A program made the position numbers and the translations under genes. This document shows positions 1 to 11,278 of a stretch of DNA of 64,000 nucleotides, in pieces (the stretch's first letter is position 1; the number at the start of each line of letters is the position of its first letter). Below the pieces are notes generated by a model. The model searched no databases. It was not told where the DNA came from and was given only the letters and a program-made list of their open reading frames with translations. The stretch comes from Oidiodendron maius Zn. Taxonomy: Eukaryota > Ascomycota > Leotiomycetes > Myxotrichaceae. The stretch is taken from contig KN832874.1 in the NCBI GenBank assembly GCA_000827325.1, positions 2,030,721 through 2,094,720 of the forward strand, given 5' to 3'.

Positions 1-1
1 G

Positions 2-751
2 TGCAAGGAAGAAAAGGTCTGGGGCGTTTTCAGCATTATGGAGGTCAATTCAATTTCACCTGGTGCAAATCCATGGAACACAGGTATTACCATTAACGCG
101 AACGGAGATATTGTGAACTATTACCGGAAAATGCATCCGTGGATTCCTGTCGAGCCCTGGTATCCTGGTAACCTAGGAGTTTCCGTTTTTGAAGGCCCAA
201 AAGGAGTGAGGATGAGCCTTAGCATTTGCCATGATGGGATGTTTCCCGAGATGGCAAGAGAAGCAGCTTATAAAGGTGCCGAAGTATTGCTCAGGACTGC
301 AGGATATACAAGTCCTATAAGACAGAGCTGGGAACTGACAAACCGGTCAAATGCCTGTGCCAATCTTATGTACACGGTTAGTGTTGCCCTCGCAGGATGT
401 GATGGCACATTTAGGAGCATGGGGGAGGCAATGTTTGTGGGTCCTGAGGGCGATATTTTGGAGAAGGGTGATGGTATACCTGACAATATTATTGCTTGTG
501 AATTAAGGGTCGAGGAAGTCAGGAGGAGAAGGAGGGAATGGGGCGTAGAAAATAATTTATTCCAATTCGGTCATCGGGGGTACGTCGCTGTCAGCGGAGG
601 GGCAGGAGATTGCCCTTATAAATACATGAGAGATATGATACATGGAAAGTACAAGCAAGCAGAAGATGACGAAGTTCTAATTCGGGATGGGACAACCTGT
701 GGCTTTGGAAAGCCAACAGCACATTATGTCGATGAAATACTCCACGAATAA
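2..751 (+). CDS. Formamidase (nitrilase superfamily), 5' end outside window
   Basis: Hydrolyses formamide to formate and ammonia in the cytosol, supplying nitrogen. The frame is open from base 2, and residues before the first ATG (position 38), VWGVFSIM, already fit the family, so the true start lies to the left and about 90 residues are missing. The catalytic Cys is in [10 protein letters not shown] (codon 227-229). The catalytic Lys is in YRKMHPW, 33 residues earlier, the same spacing as in bacterial AmiF. The third residue of the triad (Glu) is outside the window. The conserved C-terminal block FGHRGYVAV...GDCPYKYM and the end GTTCGF are present. The gene converges on the amidase at 1208-3036 and fits a nitrogen-scavenging cluster. 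The aliphatic amidase AmiE is the closest alternative, but the C-terminal motifs read as formamidase. Confidence 0.9.
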   Translation, partial: CKEEKVWGVFSIMEVNSISPGANPWNTGITINANGDIVNYYRKMHPWIPVEPWYPGNLGVSVFEGPKGVRMSLSICHDGMFPEMAREAAYKGAEVLLRTAGYTSPIRQSWELTNRSNACANLMYTVSVALAGCDGTFRSMGEAMFVGPEGDILEKGDGIPDNIIACELRVEEVRRRRREWGVENNLFQFGHRGYVAVSGGAGDCPYKYMRDMIHGKYKQAEDDEVLIRDGTTCGFGKPTAHYVDEILHE

Positions 752-1207
752 GCTACGTTTAATATAACCCAAGCGAATTATGAGCACTTAACACTCATTT
801 CTAAGAAAAGCTAAAATGTCAATATTCTACCAGGGCTTCATAATATTAAAATTAAAAAAGGAAAACAGGGGGCGAGGGAAGGCTATGCAGCGAACAGATG
901 ATTCTATCTAGAGCAAGATGATCTAAATAATATCAACCTCTCACAGTCAGAATACTGTTGTCTCTTACATGTCAAGAATAGCATACCGTCTGTTTTAATT
1001 AAAAGTACCTATCCTATAGCACAGCTGCCGTCATATTTTTGATTGGAGAGATGTAATTTACAACAAAATGCATGGTGCTCAATTTTCTACCTTGGTGTAC
1101 AGTACAGTACAGTATAGGTGTGGCCTGACAAAACCTGTCACCTGCAGCGACAGAGATAGACAAATAAGAAACCACATTTATTTTACTTCCCAATGTTCCT
1201 GCATGTT
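752..1207. other. Intergenic, convergent 3' ends
   Basis: AT-rich spacer between the stop codons of the formamidase and the amidase. It contains a short TACAG repeat around 1096-1112. I see no gene or RNA. Confidence 0.5.
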
Positions 1208-3036
1208 TTATGATTGGATTACTTCTTCAACCACCTTGGCGGCAGCGACGGTTAGCTCGTCACAAAATCTGTTGCCCACCTAGAACACGATGAAGCGCGT
1301 AAGCTAGTGTACTATACAATAAACAAAAGCAGCTAGTAAACATACCAGCTGGAGGGCAATGGGAGCATCGACAAATTTATCCGGCGAATACGCTTTATAC
1401 TCGACCACGTCCTCAAGACTACGAGGTCGGTATCCACCTTCCACATGGTCCAACTCTTGATCGACTTTTAAGCCAGTTGGGAAGACCACGCCCGGCATAT
1501 CAAGGATGTTCCATATCGCCGTGTATGCAAAATAGCGTGCTTCATGCGGCTCAGCAGCCACACCAACGTATGCCGGACAAAGAATAAAGTCGACATCGTG
1601 CTGTTTCATTAATAACCGATATTCAGACCGATAGGCGTCCCGCTCCAGATTGACCGCCCACGTCTCGGCGACAGTCATCTGACGTGCTCTTACGAAGGCT
1701 TCCTTCGTAAGAGGAAGCCAGGGCTCCCCTGATTCTTCGAGAGCCGCAATCTGGGCTGCTGCACCATCTGGGTAGAACAAGTCGCTGATGATGCGCATGC
1801 CGTGGTCGTGTTTGTATGGTTGCCAATCTACTATCTTGATTCCGGCCGCCCTTAGTTTTTCAACGGCCATCTTCATCGCTCGTTGAACAGGCGGATGCGG
1901 ATGCGCCATCCCATCATCCCAGAGCACTCCAAGCGTGAAATCCCTAGTAAGTGGGGCCTCTTTCCAAGGCAGCGGGACCAGAGATGTCTCTTCTGCCCAT
2001 GGCATCCCATCGGTAACCGCTTTCATGAACAGATCAAGATCGCGCAAAGAATTAGTAATGGGACCCAATGTGCAGCGGATTCCTTCCTGGCCAGCTCCTG
2101 CGAGTCCCACACCGCTCCATGGAGTCCGGAGCGTCGTTGGCCGGATGCCATAGCTGCCGCAAAAAGCGGCGGGGAGACGGATAGAGCCACCTATGTCGCT
2201 TGCGATTCCCATGGCCGCACATCGAAACCCAATGGACGCAGCTTCTCCGCCGGAGGAGCCACCTGGCGAGAGCTTGATGTTATGGGGGTTGAACGTGCGA
2301 CCAGTGATGTTATTGTCACAGTCCAAGTGCTAGAGAAAGCGGGCCGTCAATTCCATCAGACCGATATTGAAAGGAGGAATGGGCCTTAGACTAGACAAAG
2401 TGTGATACTGTTCTAATGTGATCGCAGCTATATTTATGGCAAGTTGCTTGATAGAAAGGGTGCGGAGCCAGGAAAACCACATACCATACAAGTTTGCGGC
2501 AGGTTTGTCCGCACATGAAATATTGCGCCTGCCTTCCTCAGTATTCTCACTATTAAGGCGTCCTGCGGTGCTACATTCGATATCCAAGAGACATAGCCTG
2601 TGTGCAATATGCGATCCTTGAATGATACCATTTCCTTGGTGGAAATGGGAACCCCGTGCAATGGACCGACGACCTTCCCTGTGCTCTGGAAGTAGGTGTC
2701 AAGATTGCGGGCCTGGGAAATAGCTTCTTCTGCCATGAACTCGGTGGCATAGTTAAGCAATTGGTGCCCGATGGTTGCCCTCTTCAAAAAAGCAATAGTG
2801 ACCTCTTCTGCTGTCCATGTGCCCTTGGCCATGATTTCGACTAGTCCTGTCGCGTCGGTCATAGTAATTTCCAGCTCCCTCTCAGTTAGTATGCCGGATT
2901 CTCTGGGTACATTGAGCACATTCGTTCGGTCTGGAGATGGCAATTTGTCGTTGGGAAGAAGCCATTGCTTCTGGATTGATTTCTCGAGGATATCTCGAGA
3001 AATCCGAGCTTTGATTTCCCAGCTGTGGGTGACCAT
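1208..3036 (-). CDS. Amidase (amidase-signature family, AmdS-like), 3 exons
   Basis: Hydrolyses a carboxamide to the acid and ammonia. Exons on the minus strand are 3036-2485, 2329-1346 and 1279-1208, giving 535 aa. The introns (155 and 66 nt) start GTATGT or GTATG and end TAG. The Ser-cisSer-Lys triad is visible: K134 in GVPISTKE, S209 in GGSSGG and S233 in DIGGSIR, with the usual 24-residue serine spacing. The sequence around HLDCDNNITGRTFNPHN joins cleanly over intron 1, and the last exon supplies a typical C-terminus (VGNRFCDE...). The length is normal for fungal acetamidase-like enzymes. It is divergent from the NCS1 permease over a promoter rich in GATA sites, so control by an AreA/NIT2-type factor is likely. 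The substrate cannot be read from sequence. Confidence 0.92.
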
Positions 3037-3559
3037 GCTGACAGCGGAATCTAGTAGGATTCTAGGTCAATCGGAATTATCGAAGTCTATGTTACAATCA
3101 GCGTAACTTTCGTGTAGCAGCTTCTTTAATTCCTGCCATATTGTTTTGTAGCTGACCTCAGAGTGTTTCGTATCACCTTTCAGGGATATGCGATAAGCCT
3201 CTTATCCGCGCTCCTATGAGCCGACCGTCGGCACCGCTGTCACGCCGAAGGCCCGACGGCGGCGAGTGTACAGTAAACGAAACGATATGATAAGATAAGA
3301 GAGGCCCCATTGCGAGCATATGATGGCGGGTCAATTGGTAGGATCAGTCAAATCTAGGGGGGCAAATCAACCCTTAGTCATATCTGCTTGCACACCCCAT
3401 TTATTTCGTTTCTTATCATAGTTCTTACGGGTTTCAGCGTCTGGTACTCCATTCAGGGTCATATAAGATGGCGAACGTGCTTATACAAGTCGCGATTCCT
3501 TCGTGGCGTGTTTGTAGTCTGAGTATCCCAACTGATTTTTTGTCTATCGTGTGCCGACC
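3037..3559. promoter_or_regulatory. Bidirectional promoter with five GATA-factor sites
   Basis: The spacer between the divergent amidase and NCS1 permease starts holds GATAAG at 3192-3197, CTTATC at 3201-3206, two overlapping GATAAG copies at 3289-3299, and CTTATC at 3412-3417. The first pair forms an inverted repeat. HGATAR sites in pairs are the known binding pattern of AreA/NIT2-type nitrogen regulators. The sites are seen directly; binding is inferred. Confidence 0.65.
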
Positions 3560-5529
3560 ATGGCCTTCGCAGAAGTAAAATCCAATGTCTCTTCGTACCT
3601 GCATCGGCGTACCCAGCGGGCTAAGGAACACGTTCAGCAGAAGAGAACTATCTCTGGCTGGGTCTTACCGAAGCAGTCTGCAACCTTTGCCGACGAAGGG
3701 AGCTGGTCTAACATTGACTCCGACGTGACACCTCTTGACCGACGTACTTGGTCAACATGGACCGTACTGGGCTTCTGGTTCAGTGATGCACTCAATGCTC
3801 AGGGTTGGGAGGGTGCAGCGTCTATTATCGCCGTCGGGCTTACATGGTCAGCATAACCTCTTCTTTCCTCCTCTACTTCTTTCCTCAGACGAGTGTGTCA
3901 CGATTCTTGCTCTCTCAGTCTGATTATTGGTACAGGAGAGAGGCGCTCTACTGTCTCATTATCGGCTACACTATGGACATTATCCCCATGGTGCTCAATG
4001 GAGCAATAGGCGCAGACCTTCATGTGAACTTTGCCGTGGCATCACGTTCATCTTTTGGTTTCTACCTCTCACGAGTTGCTGTCGTCATTCGCATGATAAC
4101 GGCGCTATTTTGGCATGGTATGTTATCATATGTTTCCACCTTCCTCCGACTGTCCCACGGCTCACCATCCCTCAAGCTATCCAGACCTACACCGGATCGA
4201 CTGCTATGACGCAAATCATCCGTGCAATCTGGCCTTCATATTTGAGTATCCACAACACGATCCCTGCATCAGTTGGCATCACAACGCAGCAGATGTGCTC
4301 TCATGTATTGTTCTGGAGTCTTCAATTCCCCTTCCTCCTCATTCCGCCTCACAAGCTCCGCTGGTTTTTTGTGTTTAAGACCGTCATTGTGATGACGACT
4401 TCAGTCGCCGTCGTCATCGCCCTATGTGTTCAGGCAGGTGGCGCAGGTGATATTTGGATCCAAAAGGCTACAGTCTCTGGGTCAACAAAGAGCTGGCTCA
4501 TCTTATCGTCTATGTCGAGCATTACCGGCTCATGGTGCGTTACAATCCCTCTGCAGAGCCGAAGATTCCATCATTAGAAGCCCGAGCTGATAATCTCAGG
4601 TTAACCATGGGAACCAATATTCCTGACTTCACTCGGTATCTGAAGAAATCTCGCGGCGTTTACTGGCAAGCACTCTTCATGCCTTTTATCGCATCACTGA
4701 TTGGTATATTTGGCATTATAGCGGCAAGTGCTGGAAAAGTTCTGTACGGCACGTATATCTGGGACCCTCTCGAGCTAGCTTCGAATTGGGACGGGCCAAG
4801 CGGACGTGCCGGCGCATTTTTCGTTGGTTTATGCTGGGTCGTAGCACAGATTGGGACGAATATTTCAGCCAATGTTATTTCCTGCTCGAATGATATGGTA
4901 AGAATTCGGACACATGCTAATATATAGGGAACTCTGCTGACATATTGCTATAGACGACCCTTTTCCCTAAATATATTAATATTCGTCGGGGTGCGATTCT
5001 CACCACGATAATAGGAGGTTGGGTTATGGTTCCGTGGAAGATCATCTCCTCGGCATCCTCCCTCCTGACCTTCATGGCCTCGCTTGCTATCTTCCTTGCC
5101 CCAATTTCAGCAATCATGGCAGCCGATTTCTGGATCGTCAAAAATAGGCATATTGACATTCCCTCTCTTTATCGTCGTGGCGGCCGGTACCGATATCATG
5201 GAGGAGTGAACTGGCGCGCCGCTGTTGCCTTCCTCATTTCCATTGGACCTAACCTGCCTGGTATGGCACATGCTGTGACACCTAGTACTATCGTTGGATC
5301 AATTGAAGATATCTACGACATAAGTTTCATGTGGGGATTCAGTAGTGGCTTAGTCGTCTATTGTGCTCTGAATTATTTCTGGCCGGCATCCGAAACTCTC
5401 ATCGAGTCGACTATCCGCGATGAAATGACGTTCGTAAATGGTATCGAAATTTTCAATGATGGGCTGGAAACACCTCTAGAGAAGGTTCCCGACCTGAAAT
5501 CGCTGGAAGCAGAAACAGGCTCCGTGTAG
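3560..5529 (+). CDS. NCS1-family nucleobase/allantoin-type permease, 5 exons
   Basis: A plasma-membrane proton symporter of the nucleobase:cation symporter-1 family (Fur/Fcy relatives) that imports a purine, pyrimidine, allantoin or hydantoin-like compound. Exons are 3560-3846, 3936-4117, 4177-4534, 4600-4897 and 4954-5529, giving 566 aa with all joints in frame. Family motifs are present: GFWFSDALNAQGWE near TM1, NGAIGADLHVNF, FWHAIQTYTG over intron 2, TMGTNIPDFTRY over intron 3, and a charged C-terminal tail. About 12 membrane segments are expected. The ATG at 3560 is chosen because it is the first in-frame ATG, nine bases after a GTG. The neighbouring amidase and formamidase suggest that the imported compound is a nitrogen source. 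The exact substrate is open. Confidence 0.9.
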
Positions 5530-6897
5530 ATAGTTCTGATAATTTTATTCACACCCGTCATTTACTTCACTTAACTTGCTCTGACACTTGCGTTGCTCCG
5601 ATCTCAAAGACAGAATAAATATTATTTGTATTATTAATGTCATATTGGTGTGATAAGGAATATCTGTGTACGCTATAAATCTACGCATGAGTTGTTAACA
5701 AAGGTTTGAGTTAACAAAGGAGCGAGAAGCACAATAGAAGTAATGAGTGTAGGTTTTATAGTATTCAAGGAGCCAACAGTCCGAGGCATAGAGCAGATGG
5801 AGCTGAGACACTCTAAAGGAGATTCTCATATATGCTCAGGGTTAATGTGGACTATCTTGAGTAGTACAAGAGCTCTAACCATTACTACCTGGTAAGAAAC
5901 ATCGAAATAATTTTTATTGGCTATAATACTATTGAGTTTTAATATATACGCTATAATTGCTCGTCTTACATTTCTCAATCAATTTTATCACCCCTCCCCA
6001 CAACAATCTACCAGCAATCCTGGCATGCATTCCAGACCATCTCGATATTCTCTAGGGTTAAAGTCTACCATTGACAAGACTTCGGCACTGACTGTAGACC
6101 CAAGCGCCAAAGATCAACTACCGACCCCATTTACATGGCGTATCTCAGACACAGAGCTATCATGTGACTGTATAAGCTTTCATGGATCATCAAGCAACAC
6201 TGATTGAAATAGCCTTTCGTCTACAATCCCCGCATTACAGCCCCTGTAGAGCAATAATCCACGATACCCGTGATAAATGGAGCGTGCCTTTCAGCCAGCT
6301 CGCTCAAGTCATCAAGAGCTTCTATCCCTTTAGAAGGATCAACAATCTAGGGGTCCAGTAGCTAGAACACCATTTCCTCCTCGTGAGTGGCGTCTGTTAG
6401 CTTGCCTCATCTTAGCTCTCGTCTGATAGGACGACTTTATCAGTAGAAACTGAAATGTATTCTATCAAGAATAGCGTAATGCAACCTCTGATGGATGTTG
6501 TTACGGAAGGGTCAAACTATGGGTACGGAGCTGAGGCATTCGTGCAGAGCGAGGAAGGGACCGAGTTACAGGGTTGGGCACTCTAGACTATAACAAGATT
6601 CAGATCTCTATATGAGATTCCCATGATAATAGAACGAGAAGTTTTTCATAGCACTCGCTCAAGCGACTATTCTTCTATAATATCCGTAACACTAACCATA
6701 GAAGCATATATACCGTTAAGCGAGAGGGTGGTATCTCTTAATAAATTAAGCAATAAAGAGAACTCTTTACAGCTATATTTACATGCCTTTACGGCTCATT
6801 TTTCTGCATGTAATATCCGTAGAGATATCACCGGTCCCTGGTAGTTGGTAGACGTATAGAGTTCAGCGCCGTATTGCTCGTGAACTTTTAACATTTT
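5530..6897. other. Intergenic, AT-rich
   Basis: About 1.4 kb with only short frames (for example 5917-6207) that lack family motifs or codon character. It resembles decayed sequence. I see no gene. Confidence 0.45.
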
Positions 6898-7073
6898 AGC
6901 TTTTATCCCTTCCCTCAAATTGCTGTGTGTTTTGCTTAGCTTTTATCCCTTCCTTCAGATTGCCGTCTTTTGTTCAGCTTTTATCCCTTCCTTCAGATTG
7001 CCGTGTTTTGTTCAGCTTTTATCCCTTCCTTCAAATTGCTGTGTTTCGTTCAGCTTTTATCCCTTCCTTCAGA
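6898..7073. repeat. Tandem repeat, 38-bp unit, about 4.5 copies
   Basis: Units begin AGCTTTTATCCCTTCC at 6898, 6938, 6976, 7014 and 7053. The first is 40 bp and the next three are 38 bp; the fifth is cut short. Units differ by single bases. The array ends about 150 bp before the GT71 start codon, so it lies in that gene's promoter or 5' UTR. Confidence 0.9.
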
Positions 7074-7221
7074 AAAGAAATTTTCCTCCCTCACGCATTT
7101 CTAGCAAGAGGAATAAAAAGCCTGCCACACCCCTCAATTGCATGGCTGTCTCAATAATTATTGCTGTTGACCATGGTGCTCGACTTGGGCCTCGCGCTAC
7201 AGCTATCTTAACCAGGCAGCC

Positions 7222-8544
7222 ATGCGATCGCGCCCTCGGATGAAACTTGTCTTATTTGTTGCCTTTTGTCTTGTAATGTACTTGCTGTGGTTTACGCCTC
7301 TTGCGCCTATGGAGTTATCCACGGAGACGCAATTCGATGAAACTAGCTTTGGTCAGCGAGGGGTATTGGCCCAGAAGCTATACGATAAGATGCTAGAAGC
7401 AGAGATCTCATGGAGTGCGTTCCCTGGTACACCAGAGAAACAGATGCAAGCAGAAAAGCTAGCGACACGCCTCTTTCCATTCATACGGCATCCAACCCAT
7501 CCTCAAGACCCCACGCCCCTACGCTCGCTCCGGTCGACATTTACCGCACAGTCTCAAGGCATCGTTATTCCAGCCGGCAAGAAGAATATAATCTTTGCGC
7601 GCCATGCAATCTTGGCTCTTCGAGATGTCCTCAATGTTACCTTACCTATTGCTATCGCCTTCGCCGGGAACGAAGACCTCCCATCCGACGAGCAACAATC
7701 ACTCTTAGATCTGCGACCAGCCATTGAAATGCTAGATGTTATAGCTGCCCTGTCGGATGAGTTTATGAATTTGAGAGACGGGGGCTGGGCAGTCAAACCA
7801 TTTGCAGCCCTGGCCAGCCGCTTCGAGCAAGTGATCCTCATCGACGCTGATGTCGTATTTGTGCAACCACCAGAGACTCTCCTCGACCACCCAGGCTATC
7901 GGGAGACGGGTTCGCTATTCTTTCACGAGAGACAGCTTGAGAAAGTGCCGGGCAACGAGCGGCAGGAATTCCTTAAAGCAGAGACGAAGGATATGGAACT
8001 CTTGGACACTTGCTGCGAGAAGATCCTCAGAGGCGATTATAGGGATGAGCAGGACTCAGGGGTTGTCGTGATAGACAAGAGAAAGCTGCATGTTCTTATC
8101 GGGCTACTGCACACCTGTTGGCAGAACTCCTCACCAGTTCGAAACGATATCACATACAAGGTCTTCTATGGCGATAAGGAAAGCTACTGGATAGGGATGG
8201 CCTTAACCAAGATACCCTACATCTTTGAGAAGAATTGGGCAGGCATAGCTGGTGAGCTACGGGAACGGGATGGTAAGAAACAGGTTTGCGGGAACACTAT
8301 CTCGCATTCTTCCGATCGGGATAGGAGCCTAATGTGGTACAATGGCAGTTTACTACGAGATAAAAGCAGGAACCGTAAGATATATATGGTCCCTCAGTAC
8401 CAGATAATAGGTGGTCAGTGTGGCTGAATCAGTGATCCTGACTTGCATTTCTGTTGCCGCGATGCAGATATATTAGAGCTGACTAGTTCCGAGCGTGATA
8501 TTCTTGAGAGAAGCGTGGAAGTAGCTAAAATGTTGGATGGTTAA
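7222..8544 (+). CDS. Alpha-1,3-mannosyltransferase-like (GT71/MNN1), in-frame TGA near the end
   Basis: A Golgi type II membrane glycosyltransferase that would add mannose to protein glycans. The start at 7222 gives a short basic tail and then a signal anchor (LVLFVAFCLVMYLLWFTPL). The DxD metal/nucleotide-sugar motif is in LIDADVVFVQPPE, and the QDSGVVVID block fits GT71. The frame hits TGA at 8425-8427 (401 aa), yet the same frame stays open for 38 more codons (SDPDLHFCC... to TAA at 8542-8544) with a plausible C-terminus. Either TGA is a nonsense change (for example TGG to TGA), or a 57-nt intron 8411-8467 (GTGGTC..CAG, in frame) removes it. I therefore give the full span. Confidence 0.8.
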
Positions 8545-9122
8545 ACGGGAAATAGAATTAAGCAACACTGAGACCTTTAAGCACTCACGCTCCTCTTATT
8601 TGGAGATTCTTCTGCCACCAGATCAATGTACCCGCTTAAGGTGGAAATCATCATCACGGCCGTAAAAGAATGAGTTACTCATCAGTCCCATTTTTGACAA
8701 ACACCACAGGTGCTCGAAGAATTGGATCAGCAGTTGCGCAGGCGCTTTCTGCATCTAGATAGATAGGGATATGAGGATCCGAAAATGAGCGCGGAACAGT
8801 CGTAGAGCGGACGGGGATCTATTGGTGGGAAGATCTTTGTTTTTTACTTTCAAATATGCTAGGGAGTATGTTCTACGGTTTTCGCATTCACATTTGGGGC
8901 AAATATCATGCCTCTTTATATTACATTGTCCTAGTATACAGGATTCGTGTATTTGCCATAAAGACTGAACTCGTTCATGGTTATGTCATATATATTGTAA
9001 TAATCAATGTAAATAGAAATCTTGGAGAATAATAGGTAAATTCAAATTTTTTTTGGACTAAACCAATAAAGTTATCTTAAGCCTTGCGCATGAAAATATT
9101 ATCTCCTAGCGTCGAACGGTAC
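8545..9122. other. Intergenic
   Basis: AT-rich spacer between the convergent ends of the GT71 gene and the Dal5-like transporter. I see no gene. Confidence 0.45.
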
Positions 9123-11278
9123 CTAAAGTTTGTAGACAAAATACGGATTCTTAAAATCAGAAAGGTCCTGAAAAGCGAGCTCTGTCTGGCTTGAAGATGG
9201 CGGGGATTCTCTTAGGAGGTCCTCATTTCTACTGTTCATTCTCTTATAGTGCAACCTATGGATGAGAATATATAGAGATTAGTGAAAGTCGACTTTGGAA
9301 AGGGTAGATAAACGGAGAGATAAAGGAAGCTAAATTTACCATAGAAGCAGGAGACAAATCTCGCCTACAACAATAAGGCCTAAAACAGTGCTCATCCCAG
9401 TTGGATAGCCTTGAGCTGCTTCTTGTCCTTTGAACGCAAAAGGGCTAGCAATTGCACCCACGTAAGCAAAAGTGGAGACGATCGCGTGGAAAGTAATCTT
9501 TTTGGTATAGCCAGCGACATTAGACGTAATAAGACTGAGAACTTGGATATAAGAACCATAAAATGTAATGCTCTAGAATTGTTCAAAGAGTAGTTAGTGA
9601 AGATGTGGTATAAATCTTTTCCTTCTTCTCCCTAGCAGAGGAGGAAGTCAAAGGCAAGAAAACTATAAGTTCTTACAATATATAGTCCAGCTAGAATGCC
9701 ATATCGGTCATCGCGGGGGAGTTTCCACATAAGCGCATTTCCCGCGATGGGTGGTAGAAAGAAGAGCATGGCATTAAGAATCCGGTGGTTGGGAAAATGT
9801 TGTGAAATAAGTCTAAGAACATTTCAGTCAGTGATATATAAATTAGGACCGCGATAGGTTCTTAAGACACTTTCCGTACCCTGATATTAACATAGAAAGA
9901 ATAATAATCACGGATGCTGGCATCAGCAATTTTATGGCATGGAATGTGGGCCACCCAAAGTTACTTAAAAGCAGGCCAGAAAAGCTTATTATCAAAACCA
10001 AGTTAGCTCGAAGCATTATGAAGGATAAAGAAAAGTAAATCTCTTGGCGAGCTTTTCGTCGGGAAGTAAATTTACATACCTTCCAAATGCTTGATTCGCG
10101 AAAGCAACCGTAAATAGAATGGTTGTTATGAGATAGAGTTGCGGATCCACAAGTGTCTCCCATACTTGCTCGAGTTTGAACTTTGGGGTCTGGATACCCG
10201 TATTGTTGCCCTGGAGTCGTTGTACAGCGATCTGGCGATCTCGGTCGTTAAGAAACTTAGCCTTCATTGGTGAATCAGGGAATAAAATTAGAAAGATAAC
10301 TGAAAATGCCAGCGAGAATGACCCAACAACTACATAAATCCACCTCCAAGGAGAATCCTCATATTTCCCCTTGAGGTGGATCACCCCATAATTGAAAACC
10401 TGACCAAAAAGGGAGCCGACAGGCGCTCCTGCAAACCGGATGGCGATTCGTAAAGGCTGTTCACTACTCTTCCACCTGAGTCCATTATAAGAGACATATA
10501 AATAAGCATGGAGGCGACAAGTACATACCACATGGGTGTTAGAAGCAGATTTACTGGTGTCCCCACAACCTGAAAACCATAGAAGAACCTGGCAAGTGGT
10601 GGGTTAGCAAAAAGTATTTCTTGGCTATAAGCTGACAGTGGTATGGAAAATGCTTTTAACCGACCGGACTATCATAGTAGATGCGAAATCATTTACTATG
10701 ATCATCATGAGGGCAAAAAACCCCGAATAGACAATAATAACTCCTGCTACCTTGCCTAGAGGAAGATATTGGATCACCGCCAGCAAGGGATATTGCGACT
10801 AAGACCACAGTTAATCGTAAAAATGGTATTTCTGAGCTTTTCATAAAGTTCTTACCACAACAGACCCAAAGGCAGGTATGGAGACACACCATGAGTACTT
10901 GTTGGTCGATGTAATTAGTGGATTGATGGACACAATAGTGTAGAGTTCAAGGTTTTGGATCATGCCGAAGAGGGCAGCTATACCGAAACCTTGGCTGTCC
11001 ATGTACTCCAAAAGGCCAGCAAAAAACATCTGCAGCAGTGAATTAAGCTCCGGGTTCCAATTAAGCAGCACTCAAGGGCAAAGATCACCAACCAAAGGAA
11101 CCAATCTCATATCAATCTTTCTCACTAGTCTTCTCTCTTCCTCATCGGTCCATGAAATCTGTTCCCTATCATCCAGGAACGTTTTTGCATCGTCCACATC
11201 GTTGCGAGGCTTCTGGGCCTCGCCATCTTCGTTTTGAGTCGCAATTGGCGTGAAATTCTGGATCTCCAGCTTAGCCAT
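9123..11278 (-). CDS. Dal5/TNA1-type MFS anion:cation symporter, 9 exons
   Basis: A plasma-membrane major facilitator carrier of the allantoate/nicotinate/vitamin type. No exon exceeds 400 nt, so it looks broken at first sight, but nine exons join in frame to 518 aa: 11278-11093, 11029-10856, 10798-10665, 10588-10529, 10475-10080, 9984-9880, 9812-9677, 9572-9340, 9255-9123. Family motifs follow in order: RKIDMRLVPL, YSWCVSI, QYPLLAVIQYLPLGK, SSEQPLRIAIRF, WRWIYVVVGS, FPDSPMKAKFLNDRDR, LPRDDRYGILAGLYI, SNVAGYTKKITFHAI, GPFAFKG-like SPFAFKGQEA, and the C-terminal LSDFKNPYF. The donor of intron 3 (GTCGGT) is weak, and the 95-nt intron 5 is less certain than the others. The substrate is unknown. 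Confidence 0.85.

Noticed and set aside
5917-6207. 96-codon plus-strand frame
   Set aside because: No motif, AT-rich codons, no plausible neighbours; looks like a chance frame.
6898-7073. CRISPR-like array
   Set aside because: Units are contiguous tandem repeats without spacers, in a eukaryotic genome.
9843-11071. Stops in the Dal5-like region as signs of a pseudogene
   Set aside because: All stops fall in segments with GT..AG borders and branch-like sites, and splicing restores a complete family protein.
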